DNA from: Bacteroidales bacterium
GTDB taxonomy: Bacteria > Bacteroidota > Bacteroidia > Bacteroidales > UBA932
NCBI GenBank assembly: GCA_017471965.1
Contig: JAFURF010000070.1
Coordinates: 62,001-126,000 of the forward strand
Direction of reading: 5' to 3'
Length of the DNA: 64,000 nucleotides
The notes under the pieces were generated by a model that searched no databases, was not told the DNA's origin, and was given only the letters and a program-made list of their open reading frames with translations. Positions 43,900 to 53,087 of the stretch are shown here, piece by piece (the stretch's first letter is position 1; every line of letters begins with the position of its first letter). The position numbers and the translations under genes are program-made.

Positions 43900-45159
43900 T
43901 TACTCTTCGTCTTCAAATTCAGCGCGCAGGATATCAAGCACCTCTGCCACAGTCTCATCCTCGAGGTCTGCCCTCTTGGCTATGTCTGCAGGAGAAAGTG
44001 CAAGGACACTCTTGGCGGTATCACATCCGATAGCCTGAAGTTTCCCGATGATCCAGTCCTCGATAACATCATTGAAATCCACGAGGAGAACATCCTCCTC
44101 ATCGTCATCGATGTCAGTCTGCGGAAGTTCCCTCCAAACCTCGATCTCCTTTCCTACGAGCATGCTGGCGAGCCTGATGTTGCATCCGCCCTTACCGATA
44201 CCCTTCTTCACTTCGTCAGGAAGCATATACACCTTGATCTTCTCTTCCTCAGGTCCGCCAAGTACGATTGAAGAGATCTTTGCCGGATTGAGCGCCCTCT
44301 GGATAAGGAGTTGGGTATTGTTTGTCCACTGGAGGACGTCGATGTTCTCATTGCGGAGTTCGCGTACGATACCGATGATACGCGCACCCTTCACACCGAT
44401 ACATGCTCCGATAGGATCGATCCTCTCGTCATAAGACTCCACTGCGACCTTTGCTCGCTCGCCCGGTACACGGACAACCTTCTTGATAGTGATGAGTCCG
44501 TCGTAGATCTCAGGAACCTCCTGCTCGAAGAGTTTCTCAAGGAACTCCGGAGTCGTACGCGAAAGGACGATATACGGAGTGGTGTTGTTCTTCATCTCCA
44601 CACTCTTGATGATTGCGCGTACGGTATCGTTCTTCTTGAAGTGCTCGCCAGGGATCTGCTCCGACTTAGGAAGTCTGAGTTCGTTTCCGTCCTCATCAAG
44701 GATAAGGACTTCCTTGGCCCAGGTCTGATATACCTCTCCTGTGAAGATCTCACCGATCTTTCCTACATATTTGTTATAAAGATTCGCCTTCTCGATATCC
44801 ATGATGCGTCCCTGAAGGTTCTGACGGATATTCAGGATACCGCGACGGCCGAAATCCTTGAGTTCCACCTTCTTTGCGAAGGTCTCACCTATCTCGTAGT
44901 CATCTCCGTCCGCATTCACCTCCTCAAGGGAAATCTCCGTGTTAGTGTCTTCCACTTCCTCTACAACCTCCCTGTTCCAGTAAATCTCGCAGTCTCCCTT
45001 GTCGATATTGATGATGATATCGAAATTGTCCGCAGATCCGTAGGTCTTGGTTATCTGAGTCCTGAACACATCCTCAAGCACACCCATCATGGTAGGTCTG
45101 TCAATGTTCTTCTGGTTCTTGAACTCTGCAAAAGCGTCTTTAAGTTCTATCTTTTCCAT
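43900..45159 (-). CDS. nusA: transcription elongation/antitermination factor NusA
   Basis: This 419-residue protein has the N-terminal RNA polymerase-binding domain (about 1-130), S1 domain (about 140-205) and two KH domains (GACIGVKGARI and GKGGCNIRLASMLVG). An acidic C-terminus rich in Asp/Glu ends DDEE-like. It is the middle gene of the rimP-nusA-infB operon. The hairpin before rimP may be a target of NusA-dependent control. Confidence 0.96.
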   Translation of the reverse strand: MEKIELKDAFAEFKNQKNIDRPTMMGVLEDVFRTQITKTYGSADNFDIIINIDKGDCEIYWNREVVEEVEDTNTEISLEEVNADGDDYEIGETFAKKVELKDFGRRGILNIRQNLQGRIMDIEKANLYNKYVGKIGEIFTGEVYQTWAKEVLILDEDGNELRLPKSEQIPGEHFKKNDTVRAIIKSVEMKNNTTPYIVLSRTTPEFLEKLFEQEVPEIYDGLITIKKVVRVPGERAKVAVESYDERIDPIGACIGVKGARIIGIVRELRNENIDVLQWTNNTQLLIQRALNPAKISSIVLGGPEEEKIKVYMLPDEVKKGIGKGGCNIRLASMLVGKEIEVWRELPQTDIDDDEEDVLLVDFNDVIEDWIIGKLQAIGCDTAKSVLALSPADIAKRADLEDETVAEVLDILRAEFEDEE

Positions 45160-45174
45160 TTGTGTCTATATGTT

Positions 45175-45642
45175 TTAATTGAATTCAATATATGGACGGA
45201 CAGCGTTGACCTGATCCATCGCGTATGTCTCGGTATGCTCCACCAGTTCCTTCTTCTTCTTTCCTTCCACGGCTTCCTTGACCGAATATCTCAAGGTCAC
45301 GCCGTCTGCATCCGCATCAACCAGTTCGGCAATCATCTTGCGGCCACCCTTCAGAGACACCTCCACCTTGGTACCGACAGCCTTCCGGAACTGCTTCAGC
45401 ACCTTGAAAGGCTGATCCAGTCCCGCAGAAGTCACCGTCAGAGAATAATCCTCCACTTCCCTGTCGAACTTCGTTTCAAAGAAACGGCTGATGGAAACAC
45501 AGTCTTCCAGTTCGACAATCCCCTCTTCCGACTCGATAGTCAGAATAATATCATTATCTTTGCTGACAGAAACGTCAACAAGGAAGAAACCGCGTGCAAC
45601 GATTTCCCCTTCAATTGCATCTTTAATAACTGATACGTTCAT
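45175..45642 (-). CDS. rimP: ribosome maturation factor RimP
   Basis: This 155-residue factor is needed for 30S assembly. The N-terminal domain contains GFFLVDVSVSKDNDIILTI and the segment VEDYSLTVTSAGLDQPF, which corresponds to the conserved LEVSSPGLDRPL region of the family. It is first in the operon with nusA and infB, 15 bp upstream of nusA. Confidence 0.93.
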   Translation of the reverse strand: MNVSVIKDAIEGEIVARGFFLVDVSVSKDNDIILTIESEEGIVELEDCVSISRFFETKFDREVEDYSLTVTSAGLDQPFKVLKQFRKAVGTKVEVSLKGGRKMIAELVDADADGVTLRYSVKEAVEGKKKKELVEHTETYAMDQVNAVRPYIEFN

Positions 45643-45668
45643 TCTGCTTCCGTTAAATGCATAAAATA

Positions 45669-45687
45669 AGGGGGCCTCCAGCCCCCT
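45669..45687 (-). terminator. GC-rich leader hairpin before rimP, attenuator-like
   Basis: AGGGGGC and GCCCCCT form a 7-bp stem around a 5-nt loop. On the minus strand it is followed by TTATTTTATG. It lies inside the predicted rimP transcript leader, between promoter and start codon, so it could stop transcription early. Confidence 0.6.
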
Positions 45688-45704
45688 GAATCATTCTCAC
45701 GGTG

Positions 45705-45735
45705 CAAATGTACGAATAAAATCAGAATAAACAAA
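45705..45735 (-). promoter_or_regulatory. promoter of the rimP-nusA-infB operon
   Basis: On the minus strand TTTG (45732-45735), 19 bp, then TACATTTG (45705-45712) match the Bacteroidota consensus. The predicted start near 45700 gives a leader of about 58 nt. Confidence 0.8.
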
Positions 45736-45760
45736 TATTTGTACCTGAACCTTCAAGATC

Positions 45761-46750
45761 ATGGAATTCAAAGCAAAAGAGATTGCAGAGATCCTCGGCG
45801 GCACGGTCGACGGCAACCCTGAAGCGACCGTCACCACTTTCGCCCGCATCGAAAGCGGCAAGCCCGGAAGCATATGCTTCTTCGCAAATCCCAAATATGA
45901 GCACTACGTCTACACCTGCAAGGCAGACATCATAATAGTAAACAGGACATTCGAGCCTAAGGAACCGGTATCGGCGACCATGGTCCGCGTAGATGACGCA
46001 TACTCGTCTGTGGCAGCCCTTCTGGAATATGTCACTGCGAAAAAACGCTCATACAGGCGTCACAGAGGCTTCAGGAGCAAAGTAAGGTGGAGCGCCAGAC
46101 TCGGAAAGAAGGTCTATGTAGGAGACTTCGCATATGTCGGAAAGAACGCCGTGGTCGGCGACTGCACAAAAATATATGAAGGCGTCTACATCGGTGACGA
46201 CGTGAAGATCGGTTCATTCTGCACCATCTATCCGGGAGCAAAGATATATCCTGGCATGGTCATCGGAGACAGGGTGATCATCCATGCAAACGCTGTGATC
46301 GGAGCGGACGGTTTCGGTTTCGCACCACTTGAGGACGGCACATGGAAGAAGATAGAGCACACCGGCAACGTCATCATCGAAGATGACGTGGAAATAGGAG
46401 CAAACACCTGTATCGACAAATCACAGATGGGATCTACGATTGTCAGGAAAGGTGCAAAGATCGATGACCTCTGCATGATAGCACACAATGTCGAGGTCGG
46501 CCCGAACACAGTAATGGCAGCCATGTCCGGCATAGCGGGTTCGACAAAGATCGGCGAACACTGCATCCTTGGAGGCCAGGTCGGCATCGCAGGTCATCTC
46601 ACTGTCGCCGACAACACATCATTCGGAGCACAGACCGGGCTGCAGTCCAACGTGAAGGTGCCAGGGCAGTCTTTCTTCGGTACTCCTGCCCTTCCATACA
46701 TGGACTACATGAGAAGTTATGCAATGTTCAAGAAGGCAGGTAAAAAATAA
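45761..46750 (+). CDS. lpxD: UDP-3-O-acyl-glucosamine N-acyltransferase
   Basis: This 329-residue trimeric left-handed beta-helix enzyme performs the third step of lipid A synthesis. An N-terminal uridine-binding domain (about 1-100) leads into hexapeptide repeats; the segment IIHANAVIGADGFGF holds the catalytic His region. A C-terminal helix ends AMFKKAGKK. It begins the lpxD-lpxC-lpxA cluster and is divergent from rimP. Confidence 0.95.
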   Translation: MEFKAKEIAEILGGTVDGNPEATVTTFARIESGKPGSICFFANPKYEHYVYTCKADIIIVNRTFEPKEPVSATMVRVDDAYSSVAALLEYVTAKKRSYRRHRGFRSKVRWSARLGKKVYVGDFAYVGKNAVVGDCTKIYEGVYIGDDVKIGSFCTIYPGAKIYPGMVIGDRVIIHANAVIGADGFGFAPLEDGTWKKIEHTGNVIIEDDVEIGANTCIDKSQMGSTIVRKGAKIDDLCMIAHNVEVGPNTVMAAMSGIAGSTKIGEHCILGGQVGIAGHLTVADNTSFGAQTGLQSNVKVPGQSFFGTPALPYMDYMRSYAMFKKAGKK

Positions 46751-46775
46751 AATAGGGATATAGGATATTTTTACC

Positions 46776-46783
46776 TATCTTTG
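46776..46783 (+). promoter_or_regulatory. -7 element before lpxC
   Basis: TATCTTTG lies 22 bp before the lpxC ATG; no TTTG is found at the right upstream distance. Confidence 0.45.
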
Positions 46784-46805
46784 CGGGCTATTTATTAAGA
46801 AAGAC

Positions 46806-47708
46806 ATGCAATTCCAACAGACTGTCAGAAAAACATATTCATTTGAAGGGAAGGGACTTCACACCGGAAAGGTCGCCAAGATGACAATCACACCTGCTCC
46901 GGCAGATACCGGCATCCGTTTCAGAAGAACGGATATCGGAGAGGATGCATACATAGATGCATTGGCAGAGAACGTATCGAGCACAGCCAGAAGCACCACA
47001 ATATCACAGGGAGAGGCATCGGTATCAACCATCGAGCACGTAATGTCCGCACTTACGGGAATGGGCGTCGACAACGCTATCATTGATATAGACAACATCG
47101 AGGTCCCTATTCTTGACGGAAGCGCAAAGCCATACATAGACGCCATCTGGGCAGACGGATTCCAGGAACAGGATGCGCCAAGGAAGTTCATCGAAATCAA
47201 GGAGACCATCGAGGTCACGAACGACAAGGGATCAGTGGTAAGGATAGAGCCTGCCGAGGAATTCAGTTACGACATAAAGATAGACTTCAACTCAAGAGTC
47301 CTCGGAGTGCAGCACGCGATCTGGGACTCTTCTGTGCTTTATCCTGAGCAGATAGGAACATGCAGGACTTTCGTCTTCTTCCATGAAATCGAATTCCTTT
47401 TCAACAACGGACTGGTAAAAGGAGGCGATGTAGACAACGCGATAGTCATTGTGGAGCATCCGGTAAGTGACGATCAGGTACAGAACATGTCGAGACTTTT
47501 CAATGTTCCTGCACTGAAAGTACGTGAGGACGGCTATCTCAGCAACCTCGTGCTCCGTTTCCCTAACGAATGCGCAAGACACAAACTTCTCGACCTGATC
47601 GGAGACCTCAGGCTTGCAGGAGGCTTCCTCAAGGCCAGGATCACGGCAGAAAAGGCAGGACACGGAATCAACACCACAGCAGCAAAGAAGATAAGACAGA
47701 CACTTTAA
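46806..47708 (+). CDS. lpxC: UDP-3-O-acyl-N-acetylglucosamine deacetylase, LpxC only
   Basis: This 300-residue zinc enzyme catalyses the committed step of lipid A synthesis. Zn-binding His is in STIEHVMSAL and further ligands are in CARHKLLDLIGD; the catalytic GGDVDNAIV segment is also present. Most Bacteroidota encode LpxC fused to FabZ (about 460 residues) in this position. Here the frame stops right after the deacetylase domain (AAKKIRQTL) and no FabZ motif follows before lpxA, so fabZ must be elsewhere. Confidence 0.94.
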   Translation: MQFQQTVRKTYSFEGKGLHTGKVAKMTITPAPADTGIRFRRTDIGEDAYIDALAENVSSTARSTTISQGEASVSTIEHVMSALTGMGVDNAIIDIDNIEVPILDGSAKPYIDAIWADGFQEQDAPRKFIEIKETIEVTNDKGSVVRIEPAEEFSYDIKIDFNSRVLGVQHAIWDSSVLYPEQIGTCRTFVFFHEIEFLFNNGLVKGGDVDNAIVIVEHPVSDDQVQNMSRLFNVPALKVREDGYLSNLVLRFPNECARHKLLDLIGDLRLAGGFLKARITAEKAGHGINTTAAKKIRQTL

Positions 47709-47722
47709 TAAAAACTACAATT

Positions 47723-48535
47723 ATGGCAAATATTCATCCGCTTGCGACAGTACATCCGAACGCAAAACTCGGAGAGAACGTAGAAGTAGGACCATACGCA
47801 TATATCGAGGAACACGTTGAGATCGGAGACGGCTGCAAGATCCTTCCGCATGCCACCATCTTCAACTATGTCAAGATGGGAAAGAACTGCACCGTATTCC
47901 CTGGTGCAGTCATAGGAGCCATCCCTCAGGACCTCAAGTTTGACGGAGAGGTGACATATGTGGAGATCGGTGACAACGTGAACATCCGCGAATGTGCCAC
48001 CATCAACCGCGGCACAAAGGCCAGCGGCAGAGGCGTGACAAAGATCGGAAACAATGTGCTCCTGATGTCATACACACATGTCGCCCACGACTGTACTGTC
48101 GGAAACAACTGCATCCTCGTAAGTTACGTCGGCATCGCAGGAGAGACCGATGTGGATGACTGGGCTACGATCGGAGGAAGTTCCGTTGCACACCAGTTCT
48201 CAAGAATAGGCAAGCACGCATTCATCGGCGGCGGCTGCAAGATCAACAAGGACGTACCTCCATACGTCCTCTGCGGACGCGACCCACTCACCTACGCCGG
48301 AGTCAACATCGTGGGACTTAGAAGAAGGGGCTTCACTTCAGACCAGATCCGCAGCATCAAGGACATGTACGACATCATCTACAACAACGGTACGAATGTG
48401 TCAGATGCACTTGCAAAGATCGAACTCGGCTTCCCTGAATCTGAGGAAAGGGATACCATCATCGAGTTCATCCGCAACTCCAAGAGGGGTATAATCAGAG
48501 GCATGGGCAACGACGTGAAAGGCAACATCGACTAA
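47723..48535 (+). CDS. lpxA: UDP-N-acetylglucosamine acyltransferase
   Basis: This 270-residue left-handed beta-helix enzyme catalyses the first step of lipid A synthesis. Hexapeptide repeats and the catalytic HVAHDC motif (second His) are clear, and the C-terminal helical part includes GLRRRGFTSDQI. ATG 47723 (MANIHPLATVHPNAK) is used rather than upstream in-frame codons inside lpxC. The start is 14 bp after the lpxC stop. Confidence 0.95.
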   Translation: MANIHPLATVHPNAKLGENVEVGPYAYIEEHVEIGDGCKILPHATIFNYVKMGKNCTVFPGAVIGAIPQDLKFDGEVTYVEIGDNVNIRECATINRGTKASGRGVTKIGNNVLLMSYTHVAHDCTVGNNCILVSYVGIAGETDVDDWATIGGSSVAHQFSRIGKHAFIGGGCKINKDVPPYVLCGRDPLTYAGVNIVGLRRRGFTSDQIRSIKDMYDIIYNNGTNVSDALAKIELGFPESEERDTIIEFIRNSKRGIIRGMGNDVKGNID

Positions 48536-48536
48536 A

Positions 48537-49250
48537 GTGCCCGTACTACTCTCAACAGCATACTTCCCGCCCGTTTCCTACTTTGCCGCAATGGCAGAGG
48601 AAATGGAAGGACTGAGCAATAGACGAGACGGAGGCAGTTCACTGGAACTGTCGCCGTCCGTCGTTTATATAGAGGCCTGCGAGAACTATCAGAAGCAGTC
48701 CTACCGCAACAGATGCCGCTTCTATGCAGCAGACGGCGTACAGACCCTTTCATTCCCCATAGTCCATGAAGGAGGCACACATAAACTGCCTATATCCGAA
48801 ATCAAGGTCGACTGGTCCAAGCCTTGGCTCCAGCAGCATAAAAGAGCCATCGTATCAGCCTACAGGACATCTGCATATTTCGAATACTATCAGGACGAAC
48901 TCTTCGACATCCTGGACAGAAGACAGGAAACTCTATTCGACCTGAACATGGACCTGATACGGTTCTTCATCGAAAAGACAGGACTGGCAGTGGACCTGCG
49001 CATCACCACGGACTATTCACGCGAGGGCTTGATTACTGAGTCTGACGGGACCATTTCATCCTGCCGCGACCTTCGCGACACGATCCATCCCAAACGCCAG
49101 TCAGACATCCTGTCCGGTCTGAATCTGGAAAAGCCGTATTTCCAGGTATTTTCCCGGAAACACGGCTTCCAATCCGACCTGTCCGTCATGGACCTTCTGT
49201 TCAACGAAGGCCCTGACAGCATCCTATATCTCAAATCTATCGGTAGATGA
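48537..49250 (+). CDS. WbqC-family protein
   Basis: This 237-residue protein starts at GTG 48537, one base after the lpxA stop region. The conserved beginning LLSTAYFPPVSYFAAM, ACENYQKQSYRNRC and WLQQHKRAIVSAYRTSAYFEYY identify the WbqC family, found near surface polysaccharide and lipid A genes, with proposed roles in sugar modification. No catalytic mechanism is established. Its last 14 bp overlap the convergent S41 protease gene. Confidence 0.85.
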   Translation: MPVLLSTAYFPPVSYFAAMAEEMEGLSNRRDGGSSLELSPSVVYIEACENYQKQSYRNRCRFYAADGVQTLSFPIVHEGGTHKLPISEIKVDWSKPWLQQHKRAIVSAYRTSAYFEYYQDELFDILDRRQETLFDLNMDLIRFFIEKTGLAVDLRITTDYSREGLITESDGTISSCRDLRDTIHPKRQSDILSGLNLEKPYFQVFSRKHGFQSDLSVMDLLFNEGPDSILYLKSIGR

Positions 49251-51048
49251 CATTGCCGAAACGTCCGTAAACCATTTCGACACCCGTATCGTCCATAGGG
49301 ATGAAGTTACGGGCCATCTCCTTGGAAGGAGCAGACGCACGCCCGATGCCGGAGTCACTCCCGACAATATCCTTATACGCATGATAAAGAGCCTTGTTGA
49401 ACCCCATGTCTCCCCAGTCTCCGAATGAATAAGGAAAGACATTATCTATGTCATCCGAATAACTGTCATTCTGATTATTTATCAGCACATCCGGCTCGAA
49501 CCCGTCAGGATAATCACCGAAACCCTTTGCATTAGACACCCTGAATGTTATCGGAGAGAACATATAATTCCGACCTTTGTATGACGTCTGTGTAGTGGTC
49601 ATGCCGACATTCTTGCCCTCTGTCCTTCCACCGTAAAGATAAACAGGGAAATCAATGCCTCTGAGCGAATTGATGACAAGTTCCGATGCAGAAGCAGTAC
49701 CATACGAACCTATCACATAGAGCCTGTCGAGACCAAGATCGGTCGCTATTCCGAGATTGTCCTGATCGTTCGGGCCACCTCTGAACTTCCAGGCCTGAGT
49801 CTTTCCGTCACGGAACTCGACATTCACGAAGACATCGTCCAGATGGGCGGAACCTGCAATGGCTGAGGTCAGATAGCGGCTCTGAGCCACTGCGCCACCC
49901 GGATTGAAACGGAGGTCAAGAATCAGATCCGTTATATTCTGCCCTGCAAACTGGTCTATTATATCCACAACGAATTCCTGACAACCGAGATCGAAATTCT
50001 CCAGTACAAGATAGCCGATCACATGCTCATCCTCCTTCATGACAGCCGAATACAGTACCGGATTATACACATAACTTGCGACTGCAACTTCCACCGAAAA
50101 CGCTGACTCGAAATCAGCATCCCTGATGAATTCCAACTTATAGGATCCCGATGGGCTGTAGTACAACTGATTCATGTAAGTCTGATAATTGGAAGACGTG
50201 AGAGAAATACCGTTGACCTTATATATGGTGTCTCCCCTCTTCATCCCTGCATTATACGCAGGAGAACCCTGATGCACATATGCGACAGAAAGTCCCATCA
50301 GACCGTCCGGAGTTATCTGAGAGGCGAAAATAGGACCGAAGCCGAGGCCGCCTGTTTCATACGCCCTTGTAGATACCGGCACCTCCTGAATGTTTGAATA
50401 GACGAAGCGTGCTCCCTTATTGAAACGGTCATGACCTCCATCCTCGATATTGACATCTCCTAGCCTGGTCAGATGCTCATGGAGAAACTTCGTATAGTCC
50501 ATTTCCAGATCCACATCCAGTTCGGAATATTCGTCTGCCCACAAGTATTCTTCAAGCAGGATTTCATGCATATATGTATTCAGCGCTACATTCTGCTTCA
50601 CAGCATCGGACATGCCGTCTGCACTTTGCGTAAACTTCGCAACAGAGACTTTTGAATTATCCTTGACCTGGACGAACAGTTCCGCCTGACGCTCCGAGTC
50701 AGAGTCGTTAGGGTCAAAAACTATTCTGATATTATTCCTTCCAGCTTCACCTGTCTGGCCTTTGACTAAAGAAGCCCAGTCCCCTGAACCGGACAAAAGC
50801 ACAAGTTCAGCCTCGTATGGCCCCGTCGCCTCGAGCACGCAAGTCAAGGTCTCACCATTGAATGAGATGCTACGCTCCGCTGCCGGGTTGGTGAACAACT
50901 CTATGCCATCCTTGGGAGTTTCCTCAGGCTTCTCAGGGACCTCAGGATCGATCATATCATCACCTTCACACGACACGCCGCAAGAAAGGGCAAAGACTAA
51001 AGCGGTAACTGTGAATGCCCTGGTAATAATTCTGCTGTTTAATCTCAT
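49237..51048 (-). CDS. S41-family lipoprotein protease with PDZ domain (I)
   Basis: This protein of about 603 residues has a lipoprotein signal (lipid-attached Cys in SCGVSCEGDD). A BACON/Ig-like domain (about 50-125), a helical linker, a PDZ domain (about 205-280) and the C-terminal processing peptidase domain follow. Catalytic Ser is in GTASASELVINSLRG and the Lys lies about 25 residues on (GKNVGMT). Start ATG 51048 is preferred to the TTG three codons earlier. It has its own promoter (51073-51104). It probably cleaves periplasmic or surface polypeptides; target unknown. It is related to the gene at 51326. Confidence 0.88.
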   Translation of the reverse strand: MRLNSRIITRAFTVTALVFALSCGVSCEGDDMIDPEVPEKPEETPKDGIELFTNPAAERSISFNGETLTCVLEATGPYEAELVLLSGSGDWASLVKGQTGEAGRNNIRIVFDPNDSDSERQAELFVQVKDNSKVSVAKFTQSADGMSDAVKQNVALNTYMHEILLEEYLWADEYSELDVDLEMDYTKFLHEHLTRLGDVNIEDGGHDRFNKGARFVYSNIQEVPVSTRAYETGGLGFGPIFASQITPDGLMGLSVAYVHQGSPAYNAGMKRGDTIYKVNGISLTSSNYQTYMNQLYYSPSGSYKLEFIRDADFESAFSVEVAVASYVYNPVLYSAVMKEDEHVIGYLVLENFDLGCQEFVVDIIDQFAGQNITDLILDLRFNPGGAVAQSRYLTSAIAGSAHLDDVFVNVEFRDGKTQAWKFRGGPNDQDNLGIATDLGLDRLYVIGSYGTASASELVINSLRGIDFPVYLYGGRTEGKNVGMTTTQTSYKGRNYMFSPITFRVSNAKGFGDYPDGFEPDVLINNQNDSYSDDIDNVFPYSFGDWGDMGFNKALYHAYKDIVGSDSGIGRASAPSKEMARNFIPMDDTGVEMVYGRFGNVIYR

Positions 51049-51072
51049 ATTTTTCAAATGATTATAATTCGG

Positions 51073-51104
51073 TAAAGATAATAAGAATTATCTCTCCAAG
51101 CAAA
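51073..51104 (-). promoter_or_regulatory. promoter of the first S41 protease gene
   Basis: On the minus strand TTTG (51101-51104), 20 bp and TATCTTTA (51073-51080) give a start about 20 nt before the ATG. The rest of the 280-bp gap holds only the terminator at 51261-51286. Confidence 0.6.
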
Positions 51105-51260
51105 CCAGTCCTCTCACAAAAGCAGAAAAGTCCTCCAGCGCGCAGTCCAAAATTCTGATTAACAAAGACAACCCCATGTTCAAGTCACTCATCTGTGATG
51201 ATATATCACCCATTGAGCGGAAAGAGGAGATATAACATCGACATGCATCAGATATGAAAC

Positions 51261-51286
51261 GGGGAGTGACCGGACGGCCACTCCCC
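51261..51286 (-). terminator. hairpin terminator after the second S41 protease gene
   Basis: GGGGAGTG (51261-51268) and CACTCCCC (51279-51286) form an 8-bp stem with a 10-nt loop. The T tract on the minus strand is weak (GTTTC). Confidence 0.6.
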
Positions 51287-51325
51287 TTATATCATTAGGA
51301 TTCCCCATATCGATGGGGCTGCTGA

Positions 51326-53086
51326 CTATCTGTACAATACAAGACTGCCGCCCTGCTTGCTTTCAATCATGAAAGGTGCAGGAGCATATGACACTTGCAC
51401 AGAAGACGAAGAAGGCTTCATCGGGTTCTTTCCTGTCCTGATCCAGCCATATGCGGCATTACACAGGAAATCCTGATTGGATCCGAAGTCTCCACCCGGG
51501 AAGTAGCCTGAATCATCCAGATACAGATCCGGCTCAAAGCCATCCGGATAGTCACGGAAACCTACAGCATTCTCAATATAGAATGTAACAGGATAAAGGA
51601 GGAAGTCATAATTCCTGTAACTTGTAGAATAGCCCTCCATACCTACATTCTTGCCGCTTGTCCGTGTACCGATCAGATTGACTTCGATACCAAGACCTCT
51701 CAAGCCGTTAATGATGATCTCACTGGCAGAAGCAGTGTAACCTGAAGTTATGACAAACACCCTGTCAAGATCCAACGAATGTGACAATGCATCCTCGATG
51801 AGCGCATAGCCATCAGGATACTCCTTCGTTTCAGGAACGCCTATCTTATATGAGGCAGTCTCTCCGGCTGCTGTTCTTGCAGCATTGAATGTAAGTTTCG
51901 CAAGAACCTCACCCTTATGCTTCTGTCCGGCAATCATTGTCGCCATCACTGTACTTGATATGATTTCACCTCCATTATTATAGCGGAAATCAAGTACCAG
52001 ATCCTCAATGCCGTCAGCCTTGAACTTATCAAATGCCTCAATCAACTGCTCGTCGTAATCGGTATGGAAACCCATATAAAGAAGATATCCCACCTTCTTG
52101 CCATTGCTCAACTCCACAGTCTCAGCCTTATAGATCGCCGGATCCACAAAGTTCTCAGGATGCAGATCTATCGTCGAAACCGGAGTGACTACAGCCTTGT
52201 CATTATTGGCACCCTGCCACTCTACAGTATTTACAAGCACAGATAAAGGATCGGTATAAATCTTTGTAGTCACACTCTTATAATTAGCCATAGTGATCTC
52301 CACACCATTGACTTCAGTGATGAAGTGGCCTCGGCATATGCCGGCCCTGTCAGCGGGACCGCCTGGAATGACAGCATCCACCACAACACCAAGCGCTGTC
52401 CCGAGATCCACAGGGCGAAGCCTATAGAAACCGTTTCCATACTCCTGCTGTCCTGTGACCTTGGTTATCGGAGCAGCACTGATTATCTGACTGTAATATT
52501 CTGTGCGAAGTTCCTGATTGTATGCACCGTCATCATGATTGACATCATCATGCTTTGCCACTCCATCAAGAATAGATTTCAGGAAAGACTGGTAATCAAG
52601 ACTATAATCCAACGGCAATTCCGGAATAGGCTCATTCCAAAGATAATTATCCACCATCCTTCTGTATACCCATTCATTGACCTCACGATATCTTCCGTCT
52701 CCCTTCTCAGTCACACCTTCCGACTGGGAAATTTCAATAGTCACAGATTCGGGATAGCCCTCGACCGAAACGATTATCGATGCTCTCCTAGACACCGGAT
52801 TCACATTGACGCCCACCTCTATCCTCATAGCAGAAGGGCCTGCAACACCTGTAGGAGTAAGCACCTTGCACCATGACGGTTCGGAAGACTCTGCACTCCA
52901 TTTGCCATCCGCATTGAACGTCAAAGAGATGACCTCGCCTTCCTCATCGGCAGAAACAGTCCCTGCCCATGACATTTCAGAGATACCGGCACCTTCCGGA
53001 ATCTTAGGCTCCTCTTCCTTGCCGCATCCTGTCAATGCAGCAAGGAAAAGAGTCGCCATAAATATCTTTCTCAACAGATTGTTCAT
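51326..53086 (-). CDS. S41-family lipoprotein protease with PDZ domain (II)
   Basis: This 586-residue lipoprotein has signal peptide and lipobox LAALTGCGKEEE, a BACON-type domain (about 35-125, ending VTIEISQSEG), a PDZ-like domain (about 225-300) and an S41 catalytic domain with Ser in YTASASEIIINGLRG and Lys in TSGKNVGME. It is a diverged paralog of the gene at 49237. It starts 1 bp after the stop of the FN3-like lipoprotein gene (TAGTATG), so the two are co-transcribed and may work together at the cell surface. Confidence 0.88.
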   Translation of the reverse strand: MNNLLRKIFMATLFLAALTGCGKEEEPKIPEGAGISEMSWAGTVSADEEGEVISLTFNADGKWSAESSEPSWCKVLTPTGVAGPSAMRIEVGVNVNPVSRRASIIVSVEGYPESVTIEISQSEGVTEKGDGRYREVNEWVYRRMVDNYLWNEPIPELPLDYSLDYQSFLKSILDGVAKHDDVNHDDGAYNQELRTEYYSQIISAAPITKVTGQQEYGNGFYRLRPVDLGTALGVVVDAVIPGGPADRAGICRGHFITEVNGVEITMANYKSVTTKIYTDPLSVLVNTVEWQGANNDKAVVTPVSTIDLHPENFVDPAIYKAETVELSNGKKVGYLLYMGFHTDYDEQLIEAFDKFKADGIEDLVLDFRYNNGGEIISSTVMATMIAGQKHKGEVLAKLTFNAARTAAGETASYKIGVPETKEYPDGYALIEDALSHSLDLDRVFVITSGYTASASEIIINGLRGLGIEVNLIGTRTSGKNVGMEGYSTSYRNYDFLLYPVTFYIENAVGFRDYPDGFEPDLYLDDSGYFPGGDFGSNQDFLCNAAYGWIRTGKNPMKPSSSSVQVSYAPAPFMIESKQGGSLVLYR

Positions 53087-53087
53087 A

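Noticed and set aside
44311..45633. 440-codon plus-strand ORF
   Set aside because: Antisense to nusA and rimP; composition reflects the complementary strand of conserved genes.
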